Position numbers and translations under genes: made by a program
Notes under the pieces: model-generated
The model's input: the letters and a program-made list of their open reading frames with translations, nothing else
Databases searched by the model: none
What the model was told of the DNA's origin: nothing
From: Paracoccaceae bacterium
Lineage (GTDB): Bacteria > Pseudomonadota > Alphaproteobacteria > Rhodobacterales > Rhodobacteraceae
Assembly (NCBI GenBank): GCA_013214575.1
Contig: JABSSD010000002.1
Location: 62,001-126,000 of the forward strand
Length of the DNA stretch: 64,000 nucleotides
Reading direction: 5' to 3'
Shown here: positions 19,105 to 28,580 of the stretch, one piece after another
Numbering within the stretch: position 1 is the first letter of the stretch
How the letters are laid out: the number at the start of each line of letters is the position of its first letter

Positions 19105-20850
19105 GTGACCACTGCGCGGCAGATACTGGCTTTGTCTCAGGAACAGACGATCGCTGCGATCTATGAAACGGTGATTCGAGCTGAGTTATGTGATCGTTTC
19201 ACCCGGCCTTCGGACAATGAACGGGTTGGATCTTCTTCTTTTTCTGCGGCAGCGTCTCAGCAGTCGCCGCGTCCAATTGATCCGGATTTGAAGGTGCATT
19301 TTGTTCGCGCGGCCGAAATCCTGGAGCAGCTCTGGGTCAGGTCTGGCCGACCAGAGCCTGCTCAGTTTTTTGAGAGTAGTGACAATTATTGGGTATTGTT
19401 AACCGCCTCCGGCGAACTGTGCCGGGCCAGCCGGGCGGCGCGGGCCACCTGGCGTGGCAGCGAAGAGAGCGGCCCGGACGATAGCGGCCTGGACGATAGC
19501 GGGTTGGCAGGTCTTGATCTGACTGGCCCGGCACAGGCCCGGATCGCGCACTGTCTGAGCCAACTCAGACAACAGCAAAACCTCGAGGCGGTCCCGGAAA
19601 TCTTGCCGACCCCGGATTCGTCGCGCAAATTGATGTGCCGGACCGTGCAATGCGGCGTCGGCTTGCAGGCCACCTATGGTTTGATGATTGAAGCTCTGGA
19701 TTTTTGCTGGTCCAGCCGCGCAGAGGAGATGCTGTCGGCGACCTTTGCGCTGCACCGGCAGGAAATTCAGCTGCTGGCGGGGCTTCTGGACGGCAAAACT
19801 CTGAGTGATATGGCCAGCCCGACCCATGGTGGAATTGCCAGTCTCAATGCGCAATTGCAGACCATCGTGGCCAAGTCCGGGGCACCAGGCCTTGCTGAAA
19901 TGTTTCGACTGTTCTGTTTTTTGATCGCCGAAGTCTCCTCGGACGTAAGGATCGCCAGGGGCGAGGTCGCCCCCGCCGAGGGCCAGATTGAAATTTCTGA
20001 CGACACCAACATGCAGTTCTTCAAGCTGGGCGCGGAAACCGGGCAGCCGGTCATTTTCCTGCATGGGCTGGTGGATGGGATCGCCGGGGTGCAGCGGCTT
20101 CAGTCTGAGTTCAGAACCGGTGGGTTCCGGGTCTATGCGCCGCTGCGATGTGGATACGGCCAATCTGGCCCGGTGCCACCGGTTGAATGCGGAATTGATG
20201 TGTTCATTGATCAGCTGGAAACCCTGATCGAGCGGGAAAACCTGCGACGGCCTATCCTGTTGGGGCATCGGGGAGGCGCCGCATTTACCCATATCGCCGC
20301 CCGCCGGCTGCGGGACAGGGTGGCCGGGGCTGTCATCGTCTCGGGGGTAAGCCCGGTGCGGAAAATGAGCGAATTATCGGCGCTGACAGTGTATTACAGG
20401 ATGATTGTATCGGCTGCGGCTTATGGTCCGGGACTGATGCCGTTGGCGGTCAAACTCTGGGCGCGATCCGTTCGCCGGAATGGGCCGATGACCCTGTTGA
20501 GACAGAAATCGCGGCCTGCCGGCAAACGGGCGGATCAGCACAGTGATCCCCAGCTGGCGGCGCTTTTGCAGGCCAGCCACGATCTGACCTTGCACCAGGG
20601 CGGAGCTGGTTTGATGGCGGATGCTCATTGGATTGTGAGCGACTGGTGCCGTCACATTGACGGCCATTCAGCGCCGGTTGTCTATCTGCATGGCGACGAA
20701 GATCAGGTGACGTCGGCTGAACGGCTGCAGCAGGCTATGGCCGGGCGCAAAAATGTGCAGGTGCGGCTTTGCCGGGGCAGCGGGTCGATGCTGCTATACT
20801 CGCGCCCGGAACTGGTGCTTGCCGCGCTTGAAGAAATGGCCGGGACATAG
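19105..20850 (+). CDS. LuxR-type HTH / alpha-beta-hydrolase fusion, catalytic residues lost
   Basis: About 581 residues. The N-terminal part resembles a sensor region. A degenerate LuxR-like helix-turn-helix (EIQLLAGLLDGKTLSDMA...LQTIVAKSG) lies near residues 210-275, and an alpha/beta-hydrolase domain fills the rest. The nucleophile elbow reads GHRGGA instead of GxSxG and the usual GxGH near the C-terminus reads GSGS, so Ser and His of the triad are both replaced while the Asp (HGDEDQVT) remains. The protein is probably a ligand-binding regulator or a decayed enzyme. The start is uncertain: the track uses TTG 19060, whereas GTG 19105 has GGGGA upstream. Confidence 0.72.
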   Translation: MTTARQILALSQEQTIAAIYETVIRAELCDRFTRPSDNERVGSSSFSAAASQQSPRPIDPDLKVHFVRAAEILEQLWVRSGRPEPAQFFESSDNYWVLLTASGELCRASRAARATWRGSEESGPDDSGLDDSGLAGLDLTGPAQARIAHCLSQLRQQQNLEAVPEILPTPDSSRKLMCRTVQCGVGLQATYGLMIEALDFCWSSRAEEMLSATFALHRQEIQLLAGLLDGKTLSDMASPTHGGIASLNAQLQTIVAKSGAPGLAEMFRLFCFLIAEVSSDVRIARGEVAPAEGQIEISDDTNMQFFKLGAETGQPVIFLHGLVDGIAGVQRLQSEFRTGGFRVYAPLRCGYGQSGPVPPVECGIDVFIDQLETLIERENLRRPILLGHRGGAAFTHIAARRLRDRVAGAVIVSGVSPVRKMSELSALTVYYRMIVSAAAYGPGLMPLAVKLWARSVRRNGPMTLLRQKSRPAGKRADQHSDPQLAALLQASHDLTLHQGGAGLMADAHWIVSDWCRHIDGHSAPVVYLHGDEDQVTSAERLQQAMAGRKNVQVRLCRGSGSMLLYSRPELVLAALEEMAGT

Positions 20851-20903
20851 GCCCGGGCTGGCTTGCCTGCTTTTGCCGGCCCGTTCTGGTCAGCCTGCTT
20901 TGG

Positions 20904-21557
20904 TCAGCCCGGCTCGAAGACCTGTTCAAAGCTGTGACGCAGGGCGAGGTCGAGGTCATCCATACACACCGGCAGGCCCAGATCTATCAGGCTGGTCACC
21001 CCGTGCTCGGTAATGCCACAGGGCACAATGCCGTCGAAATGGCTCAGGTCAGGGTCCAGGTTGATCGAAATGCCGTGGAAACTGATCCATTTTCGCAACC
21101 GGATACCGATGGCGGCAATCTTGTCTTCGGGTTTGGCACCGGCAGGCGTCAGAGGCTTGTCGTGCCGCTCCACCCAAACACCAACCCGGCCTTCGCGGAT
21201 GTGCCCGGTCACGTTGAACTGGCTCAGTGCAAGGATCACCCAGTGCTCAAGCTGCTGCACAAAACACCGGACATCATGGCCGCGCTTGCCAACGTCAAGC
21301 ATCACATAGACCACCCGTTGCCCCGGTCCATGATAGGTATACTGACCGCCGCGTTTGCTGGAGTGGACGGGAAAACGATCCGGGTCGGTTAAATCTGCAG
21401 GTTTGGCCGAGGTGCCGGCCGTATACAGCGGCGGATGTTCAACCAGCCAGATGCATTCACTGGCCTCGCCGGCCGCGATGGCGGCCACCCGGGCCTCCAT
21501 AAAGTCGACCGCGGCTTCATAGCCCGTCAGCCCATCACTGGTAATCCATTCAACCAT
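20904..21557 (-). CDS. lipB: Octanoyl-[acyl carrier protein]:protein N-octanoyltransferase LipB
   Basis: A 217-residue transferase that moves the octanoyl group from ACP to lipoyl domains, the first step of lipoate synthesis. Diagnostic motifs are [25 protein letters not shown], the catalytic lysine in [17 protein letters not shown] and the nucleophilic cysteine in GIVPCGI. The track ORF is 78 codons too long; [14 protein letters not shown] is the family start. It lies next to tRNA-Leu at the backbone edge of the island array. Confidence 0.94.
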   Translation of the reverse strand: MVEWITSDGLTGYEAAVDFMEARVAAIAAGEASECIWLVEHPPLYTAGTSAKPADLTDPDRFPVHSSKRGGQYTYHGPGQRVVYVMLDVGKRGHDVRCFVQQLEHWVILALSQFNVTGHIREGRVGVWVERHDKPLTPAGAKPEDKIAAIGIRLRKWISFHGISINLDPDLSHFDGIVPCGITEHGVTSLIDLGLPVCMDDLDLALRHSFEQVFEPG

Positions 21558-21913
21558 GTTCTGCCCGCGTTTTTTCTCGTTCCTCGTGATAGGGGCATTC
21601 GGGCGATGGTTGCCAGTCTTTTTTGAGATGGGGCAGGGAGATGGGGCAGGGTGGTGTGCTGCCAGCCGAAAACGGGTTTGAGCATTTTTCGGAGGCTCAG
21701 GACCAGACCCGCGCGCGACCCCGGGCGCGACGAGAGCTCTTCCCGGCTTCAATTTTGTGCTGTCCACCCGGTTTTGAGGCCTTGCCGGCAAGCTGAGAGG
21801 ACGGCTGAATTTGGCGGCGGCAGGGATCTGTGCAGAAACTGCAAAAGCCGGTGATTTTTGGCTTCACATCACCGCGCGGCTCGTCTATACGGCGCCCTAC
21901 CAAGCCTGACAGT
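21558..21913. other. Spacer between lipB and tRNA-Leu
   Basis: About 356 bp of GC-rich sequence. No gene is supported; the listed ORFs are shadows or the spurious lipB extension. It should hold the lipB and tRNA promoters, but no clear -35/-10 pair was found. Confidence 0.4.
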
Positions 21914-21999
21914 GCGGTCGTGGCGGAATGGTAGACGCGCAGCGTTGAGGTCGCTGTGGGGTAACACCCGTGGAAGTTCGAGTCTTCTCGACCGCACCA
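21914..21999 (+). tRNA. tRNA-Leu (anticodon GAG)
   Basis: A class II tRNA with a 7-bp acceptor stem GCGGTCG/CGACCGC, discriminator A and encoded CCA. The anticodon arm CAGCG-TTGAGGT-CGCTG reads GAG. A long variable arm precedes a T-arm with TTCGAGT. It is the integration target of the tandem elements that follow; its 3' end is restored by each insertion. Confidence 0.96.
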
Positions 22000-22002
22000 T
22001 TG
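21978..22002 (+). repeat. Attachment site 1 (tRNA-Leu 3' end)
   Basis: The last 22 bases of the tRNA gene plus three more form a 25-base sequence containing GAGTCTTCTCGACCGCACCA. It is found again unchanged at 47509-47533 and, for 18 bases, at 61082-61099. Confidence 0.85.
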
Positions 22003-22080
22003 CCTTGTGCAATGTATCTCCTTGATTTACAATAAATCCCTATATTGCAAGGCTTTCCGGCATCGCTGGGCCGTTGTTTT

Positions 22081-22112
22081 TTGCACATGCTTTGCACAAA
22101 GTTTGCACAAAA
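22081..22112 (+). repeat. Left integrase arm sites of element A
   Basis: Three direct copies of a TTTGCACA core (TTGCACATG, CTTTGCACAAA, GTTTGCACAAA) lie 80-110 bp from the core att site. The same motif recurs twice at 47408-47428 beside the other end. Confidence 0.65.
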
Positions 22113-22123
22113 GGGTATTTCCA

Positions 22124-23806
22124 GTGGAGAAGAAGGTAAAAGGCGCGCGCAGAATCGGGCAGACATGGCATTACAATATCCGCGTTTCAAAGCGGCTGTC
22201 TGATGCCTATGACCTCTGCCATGCCTTCTCCAGCTACAAAGGTGGGTTCATTCGAGGAACCATGCGGACCAAGTGTCCAGATGAGGCCGAGCGCAATGTC
22301 AGGGCCGTTCTTGCGAAATTGGACCAGATGGCGGCTAAACTGGATTCCATTTCTTCTCGGATCAAATCGTTTGGTGAGCTGAGTGAAGTGGAGCAGGGCA
22401 GGCTGGGGGACGATCTAGACGCTCGTATTGCCAAACTACCTCATGACCTAAAGAAGTTGTTGAAGGGCGAAGGTGGTGTTTGGAAGGCGGGCCAGAAGCT
22501 AAAACAGTTCAAAACCGAAGCTGCATTCCTAGAGGCCGGGGCAGGTTCCGAGTACGAAATTATGGAAGCACTCGGCAAAGAGTACGACCCAGAAGATCGC
22601 GATGATGACGAAGCGCAGGAGCGCTTTGACATAGAACGCGCGCAGCAGAAGGCAGGCAAATACGAGAAAGCACTGACTGCCGCTGGTGTGATTGAGCTAT
22701 CCGCTAATGCGGTCATGGGTTTTCGCTCCTTGATGGACAAACTCTGCAACGCCAAGGGGTACGTTCATTCTGTCAAGGCAAAGAACAAGACCCGGGGGCA
22801 GTATGAATATGCGGTACGTCGGTTTGTAGAGTATCATGGCGACCTGCCGATTTCAGAGTTGACCCGAAAGCACCTGTCAGATTTCAGCATGGACTTTCTG
22901 AAGCTGCCAGTATCGTCACGAAAGGATATCCGTCCCTTGGCATTTTGGGAAGCTGTTCGGGCAGCAGACCGGGAAGGTTTACCACGCGCGTCAATCAGGA
23001 CACGTGACCAAAATTTGATCTTGTTGAAATCTGTACTGGCCTTCGCGTTTAAGGAGGGTGATCGATTGGGCGTTGACCCATGGGCTGGTTATGAGCCGAC
23101 TGTGGCGAAGCAGAAGGTCAGTGCGGTGCTGGAGAAACACCGGCATGTGTTTAGTCGCCACGAAGTGCAGGCCATAATTGCGTTTACCAGCAAGACCCGT
23201 GACCCGAACACGATTGATTATTGGGGGCCGCTCTTTGGAGTGTACTATGGGTTGCGATTGGAGGAGATTTCTCAGGTTCGCACGGTGGATCTACCAAATG
23301 AAGAAGGTTTCCTTTGCGTCACTATTACAGACGCAGGTGAACTTCAGACGGTGAAGAACTCAAACTCGTTTCGTACTATTCCCATCCATCAAGATTTGAT
23401 CGGGCTAGGCTTTGGCGAATTTGTGGAGCGCCGTAGCAAGGCGAGCGGTGATATGCTCTTCATGGAAGCCGATCGTTGGCGCGGCTCGTTACATGAAATC
23501 AAACCAGATGGTCAAGGTCGGCACGGTACAATGTATGGGTCTCGTTTCGCAGACAAAGAATATGGTGTATTGGCAAAACTCAATATCATCGGGCACAAAG
23601 CTGGATTCCACAGCTTTCGGCATGCGTGGACGGACCTAGCGCGCAATGCTGGTATTAATCCGGAACACAGACGTGCATTGGCGGGCCGGGACAGCGAGGC
23701 CGAAAGCGAAGGTGTGCGAACTGACAACACTGAAAACAGGTATGGTCATGGGTTTGCTATTGCTGAGTTAGCTAAAAGCTTGAACCAACTGAAGCCTCTA
23801 GGCTGA
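22124..23806 (+). CDS. Tyrosine recombinase (integrase) of element A
   Basis: A site-specific recombinase of about 560 residues. The C-terminal catalytic domain shows the first arginine in YYGLRLEEISQV, the HxxR box in GFHSFRHAW and a tyrosine in ENRYGHGF. The long N-terminal half includes a helical SAM-like core-binding domain (QYEYAVRRFVEYHGDLPISEL). The track ORF begins in the arm-site region; the GTG at 22124 (EKKVKGARRIGQTWHYNIRV) is more likely, which puts the arm sites in the 5' leader so that integrase binding could repress its own gene. It acts on the tRNA-Leu 3' end. Confidence 0.85.
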   Translation: MEKKVKGARRIGQTWHYNIRVSKRLSDAYDLCHAFSSYKGGFIRGTMRTKCPDEAERNVRAVLAKLDQMAAKLDSISSRIKSFGELSEVEQGRLGDDLDARIAKLPHDLKKLLKGEGGVWKAGQKLKQFKTEAAFLEAGAGSEYEIMEALGKEYDPEDRDDDEAQERFDIERAQQKAGKYEKALTAAGVIELSANAVMGFRSLMDKLCNAKGYVHSVKAKNKTRGQYEYAVRRFVEYHGDLPISELTRKHLSDFSMDFLKLPVSSRKDIRPLAFWEAVRAADREGLPRASIRTRDQNLILLKSVLAFAFKEGDRLGVDPWAGYEPTVAKQKVSAVLEKHRHVFSRHEVQAIIAFTSKTRDPNTIDYWGPLFGVYYGLRLEEISQVRTVDLPNEEGFLCVTITDAGELQTVKNSNSFRTIPIHQDLIGLGFGEFVERRSKASGDMLFMEADRWRGSLHEIKPDGQGRHGTMYGSRFADKEYGVLAKLNIIGHKAGFHSFRHAWTDLARNAGINPEHRRALAGRDSEAESEGVRTDNTENRYGHGFAIAELAKSLNQLKPLG

Positions 23807-23892
23807 AAGTAAGGGTTGGCCCTCTATTGGGGCACTAGTGCTAGCAAGGTCAACTGGCCGCCAAACTGACATGGCTCACTGCGGGGGCACCA

Positions 23893-24789
23893 ATGTTTAT
23901 CGACAATGAGTGGGCGGACCTGTTAGCCGCGAGGGCGACGCTGAGAGTGTCAGATTTTAGGAGACGAGATTTGGAACCGGATCGTATTTCACTGTCGTAC
24001 GTGGTCCATTGCCTGCTCCAAGGTAAGAATTTGGAGAGCGATTCTGCGAAGAAGGGCATGGTCTACGAGTTCCCCGACGATATCGAATTTTCTGAGCCGC
24101 TGATAAAGGCATTGCAGACAGGTGAAATCGAAGCTCGAGGTACATTTTCTCGTGTTCGGTTAGACTATCCTATATTCGAGAAAGGCGATTCCAATGTTCA
24201 ACTCTCCCTGCTGTCCGCCGACTATCGAAGTAGGCACGATGTCATCATTGGAATAGGAGAAGAGGCTGCACCATCGGATATCCCGCGCTCCTTATGGTCG
24301 TATGAGGGCGCTATCTGGGAGAAATCGATACTATGGGTTGTAGATCCAAAGGCTCTCGAGGAAAGCCGAGGGCGCGGCCTCAAGATCGAACGGACTGCCC
24401 CATTTCCACCGGAACGGCCCTTCGACTTCGTGGAACTGACCTGCTTCGATGGTGTTACGTTGAACTTGTCGGAAGCCTTAGGTTGGGCCAATGGTCAGGC
24501 TCTCCGAGGTGCCAAAAAGCCTACGAAAAATGACCGAAATGCCGGGGTAAAAGCAAAAGAAGATTGGAAGGTCATTGAAAAATGGCTTGAGAAGAAAATT
24601 GAATCTGGGCAGATTTGGAACAACTGGGATGACGTTTGGTATAGTCTCCAACATCTTCTCAAAACCGCCAAATCCACGAAGACTCCCGCCCAGCCTTACA
24701 AGCCATTGGAAAAACGGCTGCGTGATCACAACACGAAACTTCTCGTTGCTCTAAGGCGGCAGATCAAAACATCTCGGACAAAGAAGTGA
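23893..24789 (+). CDS. Hypothetical island protein
   Basis: 298 residues, not recognised. It is soluble, with no signal peptide or membrane segment. The N-terminal half is mixed alpha/beta. The C-terminal third is lysine-rich and helical (AGVKAKEDWKVIEKWLEKKIESGQIWNNWDDVWYSL) and could bind nucleic acid. It lies alone between the integrase and the primase-helicase of element A, a position often taken by excision or replication-control genes. Nothing specific supports either role. Confidence 0.65.
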   Translation: MFIDNEWADLLAARATLRVSDFRRRDLEPDRISLSYVVHCLLQGKNLESDSAKKGMVYEFPDDIEFSEPLIKALQTGEIEARGTFSRVRLDYPIFEKGDSNVQLSLLSADYRSRHDVIIGIGEEAAPSDIPRSLWSYEGAIWEKSILWVVDPKALEESRGRGLKIERTAPFPPERPFDFVELTCFDGVTLNLSEALGWANGQALRGAKKPTKNDRNAGVKAKEDWKVIEKWLEKKIESGQIWNNWDDVWYSLQHLLKTAKSTKTPAQPYKPLEKRLRDHNTKLLVALRRQIKTSRTKK

Positions 24790-24920
24790 GGGCTTCGGGT
24801 GAACCTGAAAGTACGATTTAATCGGTACTAAGTACAGATTAACTCATTCTAATCGTTCAGTTTAATTTTCAAAACTACGTTGCTACAACATCCTCACATC
24901 CAGTCACAAAGGAGTTTGAG

Positions 24921-27900
24921 ATGTCACTTGGTTTTAAAAACCTACCCCCTGTGGAAGCCTCCACAACCACACCGATCCAACCTCGCGCGCTGGGCGCCGA
25001 TACGTCAGATCAGATCGAAACCCCGTTGTGTGTTCCAAATGTCACCAACGGCCTGACTGCTGATCGGAACGACACGGTCATCGACGTGTCAGAAGCATTC
25101 ATCAGAGAACAGGCGCACAACGCCCGAGACAATGCTGGTGACATGGCCGAAGACGCCGCTGGCGCTGCGCACAAGGCTCAGGCTGCGTCAGAGGGCGCGG
25201 ACAGTGATGTTGCGCCCAATAGCGCACATGGCACCCAACACACTGGCTTCGAACCTTACAAGTTCAATGACGCCGTGGTTCTTGGTGACCTAGAAAGCGT
25301 GGCGTGTGATGCGCTATTGAACAAGACAATTGTTGTTGCTGGATCCCAGTACGCGCCACGCATCAGCGCGGACAAATGGGTTCGGCGGGAATGGACTTGG
25401 GCCGAGTTGTTCGCCACTACATCCCTTCATCCGATCTCACCAAACAAAGATGGTTCCGCAATATTCTTTGCGGAAACCGAGCTGACCGGCAAGACACAAA
25501 CTGGCAAGGTCGGCGCTGATATCATCACCACTGAATTTGTCTACAAGCTGAAAGACAAGGTGCTCCGCATCCATGCCGTTGCAATCGATGTTGACGGTAC
25601 TGACAAAGTGGGTCGGCTGGTAGCTGTTCTGCAGGAGATGGGGTTGTTGGCTCTGGTCTACACGACACATTCCCATGCCCTCAAAAAGACGGCTACTGGG
25701 GATCGGTTCCGGATAATTGTTCCCTTGGACGAACCGTTCGACTACGCACTTTATAGCAACCACAGAGAGGCGGAGAACGCGTGGAAGAGCCGTTATGTTG
25801 GGTTTGTCGAGCAGCTCGGCCTGACTGACTTTGACGTCGCTGGAATGCGCCCCACCCAGCTTATGTACATGCCACGCCGTGCATCAAAGGATGCGGAGTT
25901 CCAGCATTACATTATCGCAGGTCGTGGGTTGCGCGTTGAAGACATGCCCAAAGGTGATGCGTCGATATATTGCAAGGGGAGTGGATCACGCTCCGGCAAA
26001 ACATACGATGATGCGGACACCGGCAAGCCAGCTTTTCTGTCTGACGGTTTTGATGTCCGGGCATGGTTTGACGACTGGGGGCAACATTTCCTGCTGGAGG
26101 ATCTCATAGACTGGATCGGATGGGACAACTACGGCAGTGCAGGAGATGGTTTCAACGTCGTCTGTCCCAATGACGCGGCCCACTCAAATGCCGGTGAACA
26201 GGACACCGCAACGTGGGCTTGCGAAGGCGATCCGGACAATGACGCCGGGTTTGTCATCACCTGCCACCATGACCATTGTGCTCAGCTTTGCACATGGGAT
26301 TTCACCCGCATGATCGAGGAGAACTGTGCGCTGCCTGATGACTGCGAGACGTTGTCGGACCTGTTATGCGCTGACTACCTGTATCCGAATGACATCGGGG
26401 CTGAGGTCTTCAAGGAAGACTACATCGATTTCACACCGGTGATTGAGCATCTCAAGACACCTGAAGCCGTCAAACGGGCATTCAAAAACGTGTCTGAGAG
26501 AGCTTCTGAAGATGCCTATGCGGCCCTCTATGCAGGGGTTCAGAAAAGTGGGTCACGGCAAAAAGCACAGGTAACGCTTGATGAGCTGATGAGAGGCGTT
26601 GGCGCGTTCAACGCAAATGATCTGAAGCGGCTGAAAAAGCGCGGTGAAGACATGCTGCAGGCCGACAGGGCCGCTCAGGTGGCGGAGCAGGCAGCCGAAC
26701 GAGTGGTGCAGAACAAGGAAGCCCTCAGCCGGACTGATCTTGCGAACCCGTCCATGGACGTGGCTGAACCTTTGGGCGACACCCTCGAGGAGGCACTGGC
26801 GACACTTGGGAACCGTTTTGCCCTATGTGACTTGGATGGCAAATTCCGCGTTGTACGGAAGCCTGACCTTTCGGCGCTAAACGCCGACTACAAGGGCAGC
26901 ACGATCATTGTCAGTACCAAGGAAGATTTCATCGCGCTGCATGATGATCGTGTTATCCCGAACGTCGATGGTCCGGGGTTCACCCATCCGGCGAAAGAGT
27001 TTCTTTGGACTGAGAAACGGAAGTCAGGCATCGTTTTTGCCCCGCATCCCGTCACTGCCGGACCGAACGATTTCAATATGTACTCCGGGCGGACACTGAA
27101 AAGTAAGGCCGGGGATTGGTCGACCATCAAGGACTTCATTTTCCGCATCGTCTGTAAGAAGGACCCGATGAAATATGCGTTCACCCTGTTGTGGATGGCG
27201 CACATGGTCCAGTATCCGGGGATCAAGCCCGGCACTGCGATTATCTGCCGTGGCGCAGGCGGATGCGGTAAGAGCACCTTCGGTGAGATATTGGCCAAGC
27301 TGGTTTCTCCACATGTGAAAATCCTCGAAAAGGAGGAGCATGTCGTTGGGAGATTTGCCGGAGAACACCTGAGTAAGTGTATCCTAGCAGTCGTGACTGA
27401 GGCTGTGTTCGGCGGGAACCCCAAGGTGGCCAGCGAGCTGAAGTCGATGGTGACGTCCAGCACGGTACAGGCCGAGGCCAAGGGAATGGCTGTTGTGACC
27501 CTCCCATCTTATCAGCGGACATACTTCGACTCCAACGGCGACCTTGTTGTTCTGATCGAAGGCAACGGCTCTGAGCGGCGGTATTTCGTGATGGAAATCT
27601 CGAAGGCTGAAAAAGGCCAGAAGGACTACTTCAAGAATCTGTATGCAGCGATTGAAGGTGACGAAATGGCGGCCCTGTTGGACTATCTGGAATCCTATAA
27701 TCCGGCGGATCATGGGCAGGACTGGAGCGCCTTGCGCTGCGCACCCCACACAGCAGAGCGCGACCTGATGGCCTACCACACGCTGCGTGCCCCTGTGCGC
27801 CGGTTGCTGGAAGTGATCCGTGATGGTGAAGTCACCCTTGGCCAACGTGATGTGGCGGAGGATTTCACATTCGTCGATGGGGTCAACATCAGAGTCCCTC

Positions 27901-28181
27901 GGCCCTTGTTCCGAGAGTATATCCGGTCAGTGGGCAATTCCAACAGGGCTGCTGATGGGGACATCGGCGCAATGATGCTCCAGCTCTTCAAGGTCGAAGA
28001 GGTGGATGTTGGAGGCGACCGCATGCCGCTCGTGCGTGAGCGGCGAGGAAAGGTTGGCTCGGATGCCAATGGATGGTTCTTTGAGTTCCCACCCCGGGAT
28101 GTCTTGTTGCCGCTGCTCGTGATTGATCCAAATGAGGGACAACCGGAAAAGGTTGCGGGGCCTGAGCCAGTTTCAGATTGA
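24921..28181 (+). CDS. Primase-helicase (DUF5906 / NrS-1 polymerase-like, SF3 helicase)
   Basis: A 1086-residue replication protein. The C-terminal part (about 730-930) is a superfamily 3-type helicase with Walker A RGAGGCGKSTFGEIL, Walker B-like CILAVVTEAVFG and the DUF5906 pattern AEAKG and IEGNGSERRYFVME. The N-terminal third has an archaeo-eukaryotic-primase-like stretch (IDVDGTDKVGRL, then GDRFRIIVPLDEP). A Cys/His cluster (CHHDHCAQLC) in the middle may bind zinc. It probably unwinds and primes the excised element. ATG with AGGAG seven to eight bases upstream. It is followed by a terminator-like hairpin and a repeat region that may be its origin. Confidence 0.82.
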   Translation: MSLGFKNLPPVEASTTTPIQPRALGADTSDQIETPLCVPNVTNGLTADRNDTVIDVSEAFIREQAHNARDNAGDMAEDAAGAAHKAQAASEGADSDVAPNSAHGTQHTGFEPYKFNDAVVLGDLESVACDALLNKTIVVAGSQYAPRISADKWVRREWTWAELFATTSLHPISPNKDGSAIFFAETELTGKTQTGKVGADIITTEFVYKLKDKVLRIHAVAIDVDGTDKVGRLVAVLQEMGLLALVYTTHSHALKKTATGDRFRIIVPLDEPFDYALYSNHREAENAWKSRYVGFVEQLGLTDFDVAGMRPTQLMYMPRRASKDAEFQHYIIAGRGLRVEDMPKGDASIYCKGSGSRSGKTYDDADTGKPAFLSDGFDVRAWFDDWGQHFLLEDLIDWIGWDNYGSAGDGFNVVCPNDAAHSNAGEQDTATWACEGDPDNDAGFVITCHHDHCAQLCTWDFTRMIEENCALPDDCETLSDLLCADYLYPNDIGAEVFKEDYIDFTPVIEHLKTPEAVKRAFKNVSERASEDAYAALYAGVQKSGSRQKAQVTLDELMRGVGAFNANDLKRLKKRGEDMLQADRAAQVAEQAAERVVQNKEALSRTDLANPSMDVAEPLGDTLEEALATLGNRFALCDLDGKFRVVRKPDLSALNADYKGSTIIVSTKEDFIALHDDRVIPNVDGPGFTHPAKEFLWTEKRKSGIVFAPHPVTAGPNDFNMYSGRTLKSKAGDWSTIKDFIFRIVCKKDPMKYAFTLLWMAHMVQYPGIKPGTAIICRGAGGCGKSTFGEILAKLVSPHVKILEKEEHVVGRFAGEHLSKCILAVVTEAVFGGNPKVASELKSMVTSSTVQAEAKGMAVVTLPSYQRTYFDSNGDLVVLIEGNGSERRYFVMEISKAEKGQKDYFKNLYAAIEGDEMAALLDYLESYNPADHGQDWSALRCAPHTAERDLMAYHTLRAPVRRLLEVIRDGEVTLGQRDVAEDFTFVDGVNIRVPRPLFREYIRSVGNSNRAADGDIGAMMLQLFKVEEVDVGGDRMPLVRERRGKVGSDANGWFFEFPPRDVLLPLLVIDPNEGQPEKVAGPEPVSD

Positions 28182-28191
28182 AATAGGATTG

Positions 28192-28210
28192 GGCGCGTCA
28201 GCGCCCTTTC
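28192..28210 (+). terminator. Weak terminator after the primase-helicase
   Basis: A perfect 6-bp GC stem (GGGCGC/GCGCCC) with loop GTCA is followed by TTT and a pyrimidine run, 11 bp past the stop codon. Confidence 0.5.
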
Positions 28211-28311
28211 CCCTTTCGGGTGTTCCGCCTCCTCCCGCCTCCAAGTGTCCCAAGATGGGTGGTAGTGTGAAACGCCTGCCTTTCCTCAGTAAAACATCGC
28301 TCTTATCTATA

Positions 28312-28343
28312 ACCTCCAAACCTCCAAACCTCCAAACCTCCAA
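28312..28343 (+). repeat. Four tandem 8-bp iteron-like repeats
   Basis: Four perfect head-to-tail copies of ACCTCCAA lie in the 400-bp non-coding region after the primase-helicase gene. Further CCTCCAA-like words occur on both sides. Iteron-like arrays next to a replicase often mark an origin. Confidence 0.7.
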
Positions 28344-28359
28344 AGAGTCTGATTTGGTT

Positions 28360-28428
28360 CAGGATTGCCAAGCACACACACCGTGTCCGGTCGGTTAATG
28401 GGTAGTGTGTGTCTCATCTCCAATCCTG
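28360..28428. repeat. Nested inverted repeat, possible replication origin
   Basis: CAGGATTG pairs with CAATCCTG across 69 bp, and inside it ACACACAC pairs with GTGTGTGT. The structure starts 17 bp after the 8-bp repeats, and no gene covers it. Origin or cruciform function is inferred. Confidence 0.5.
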
Positions 28429-28580
28429 ACGACAAAGGGGCCGAGTGGAGGTCTGGGGGGTAGGGCCAGAATACACTGCGTTTATGCTTCAGTTCAGGCA
28501 TTTGCCGCCCTCCAACTCTGGTGGGGCGTTTGGAGGCGGGGTGAGGCGACAGAACAGCACCAGAAAGAAACACGGTACAT

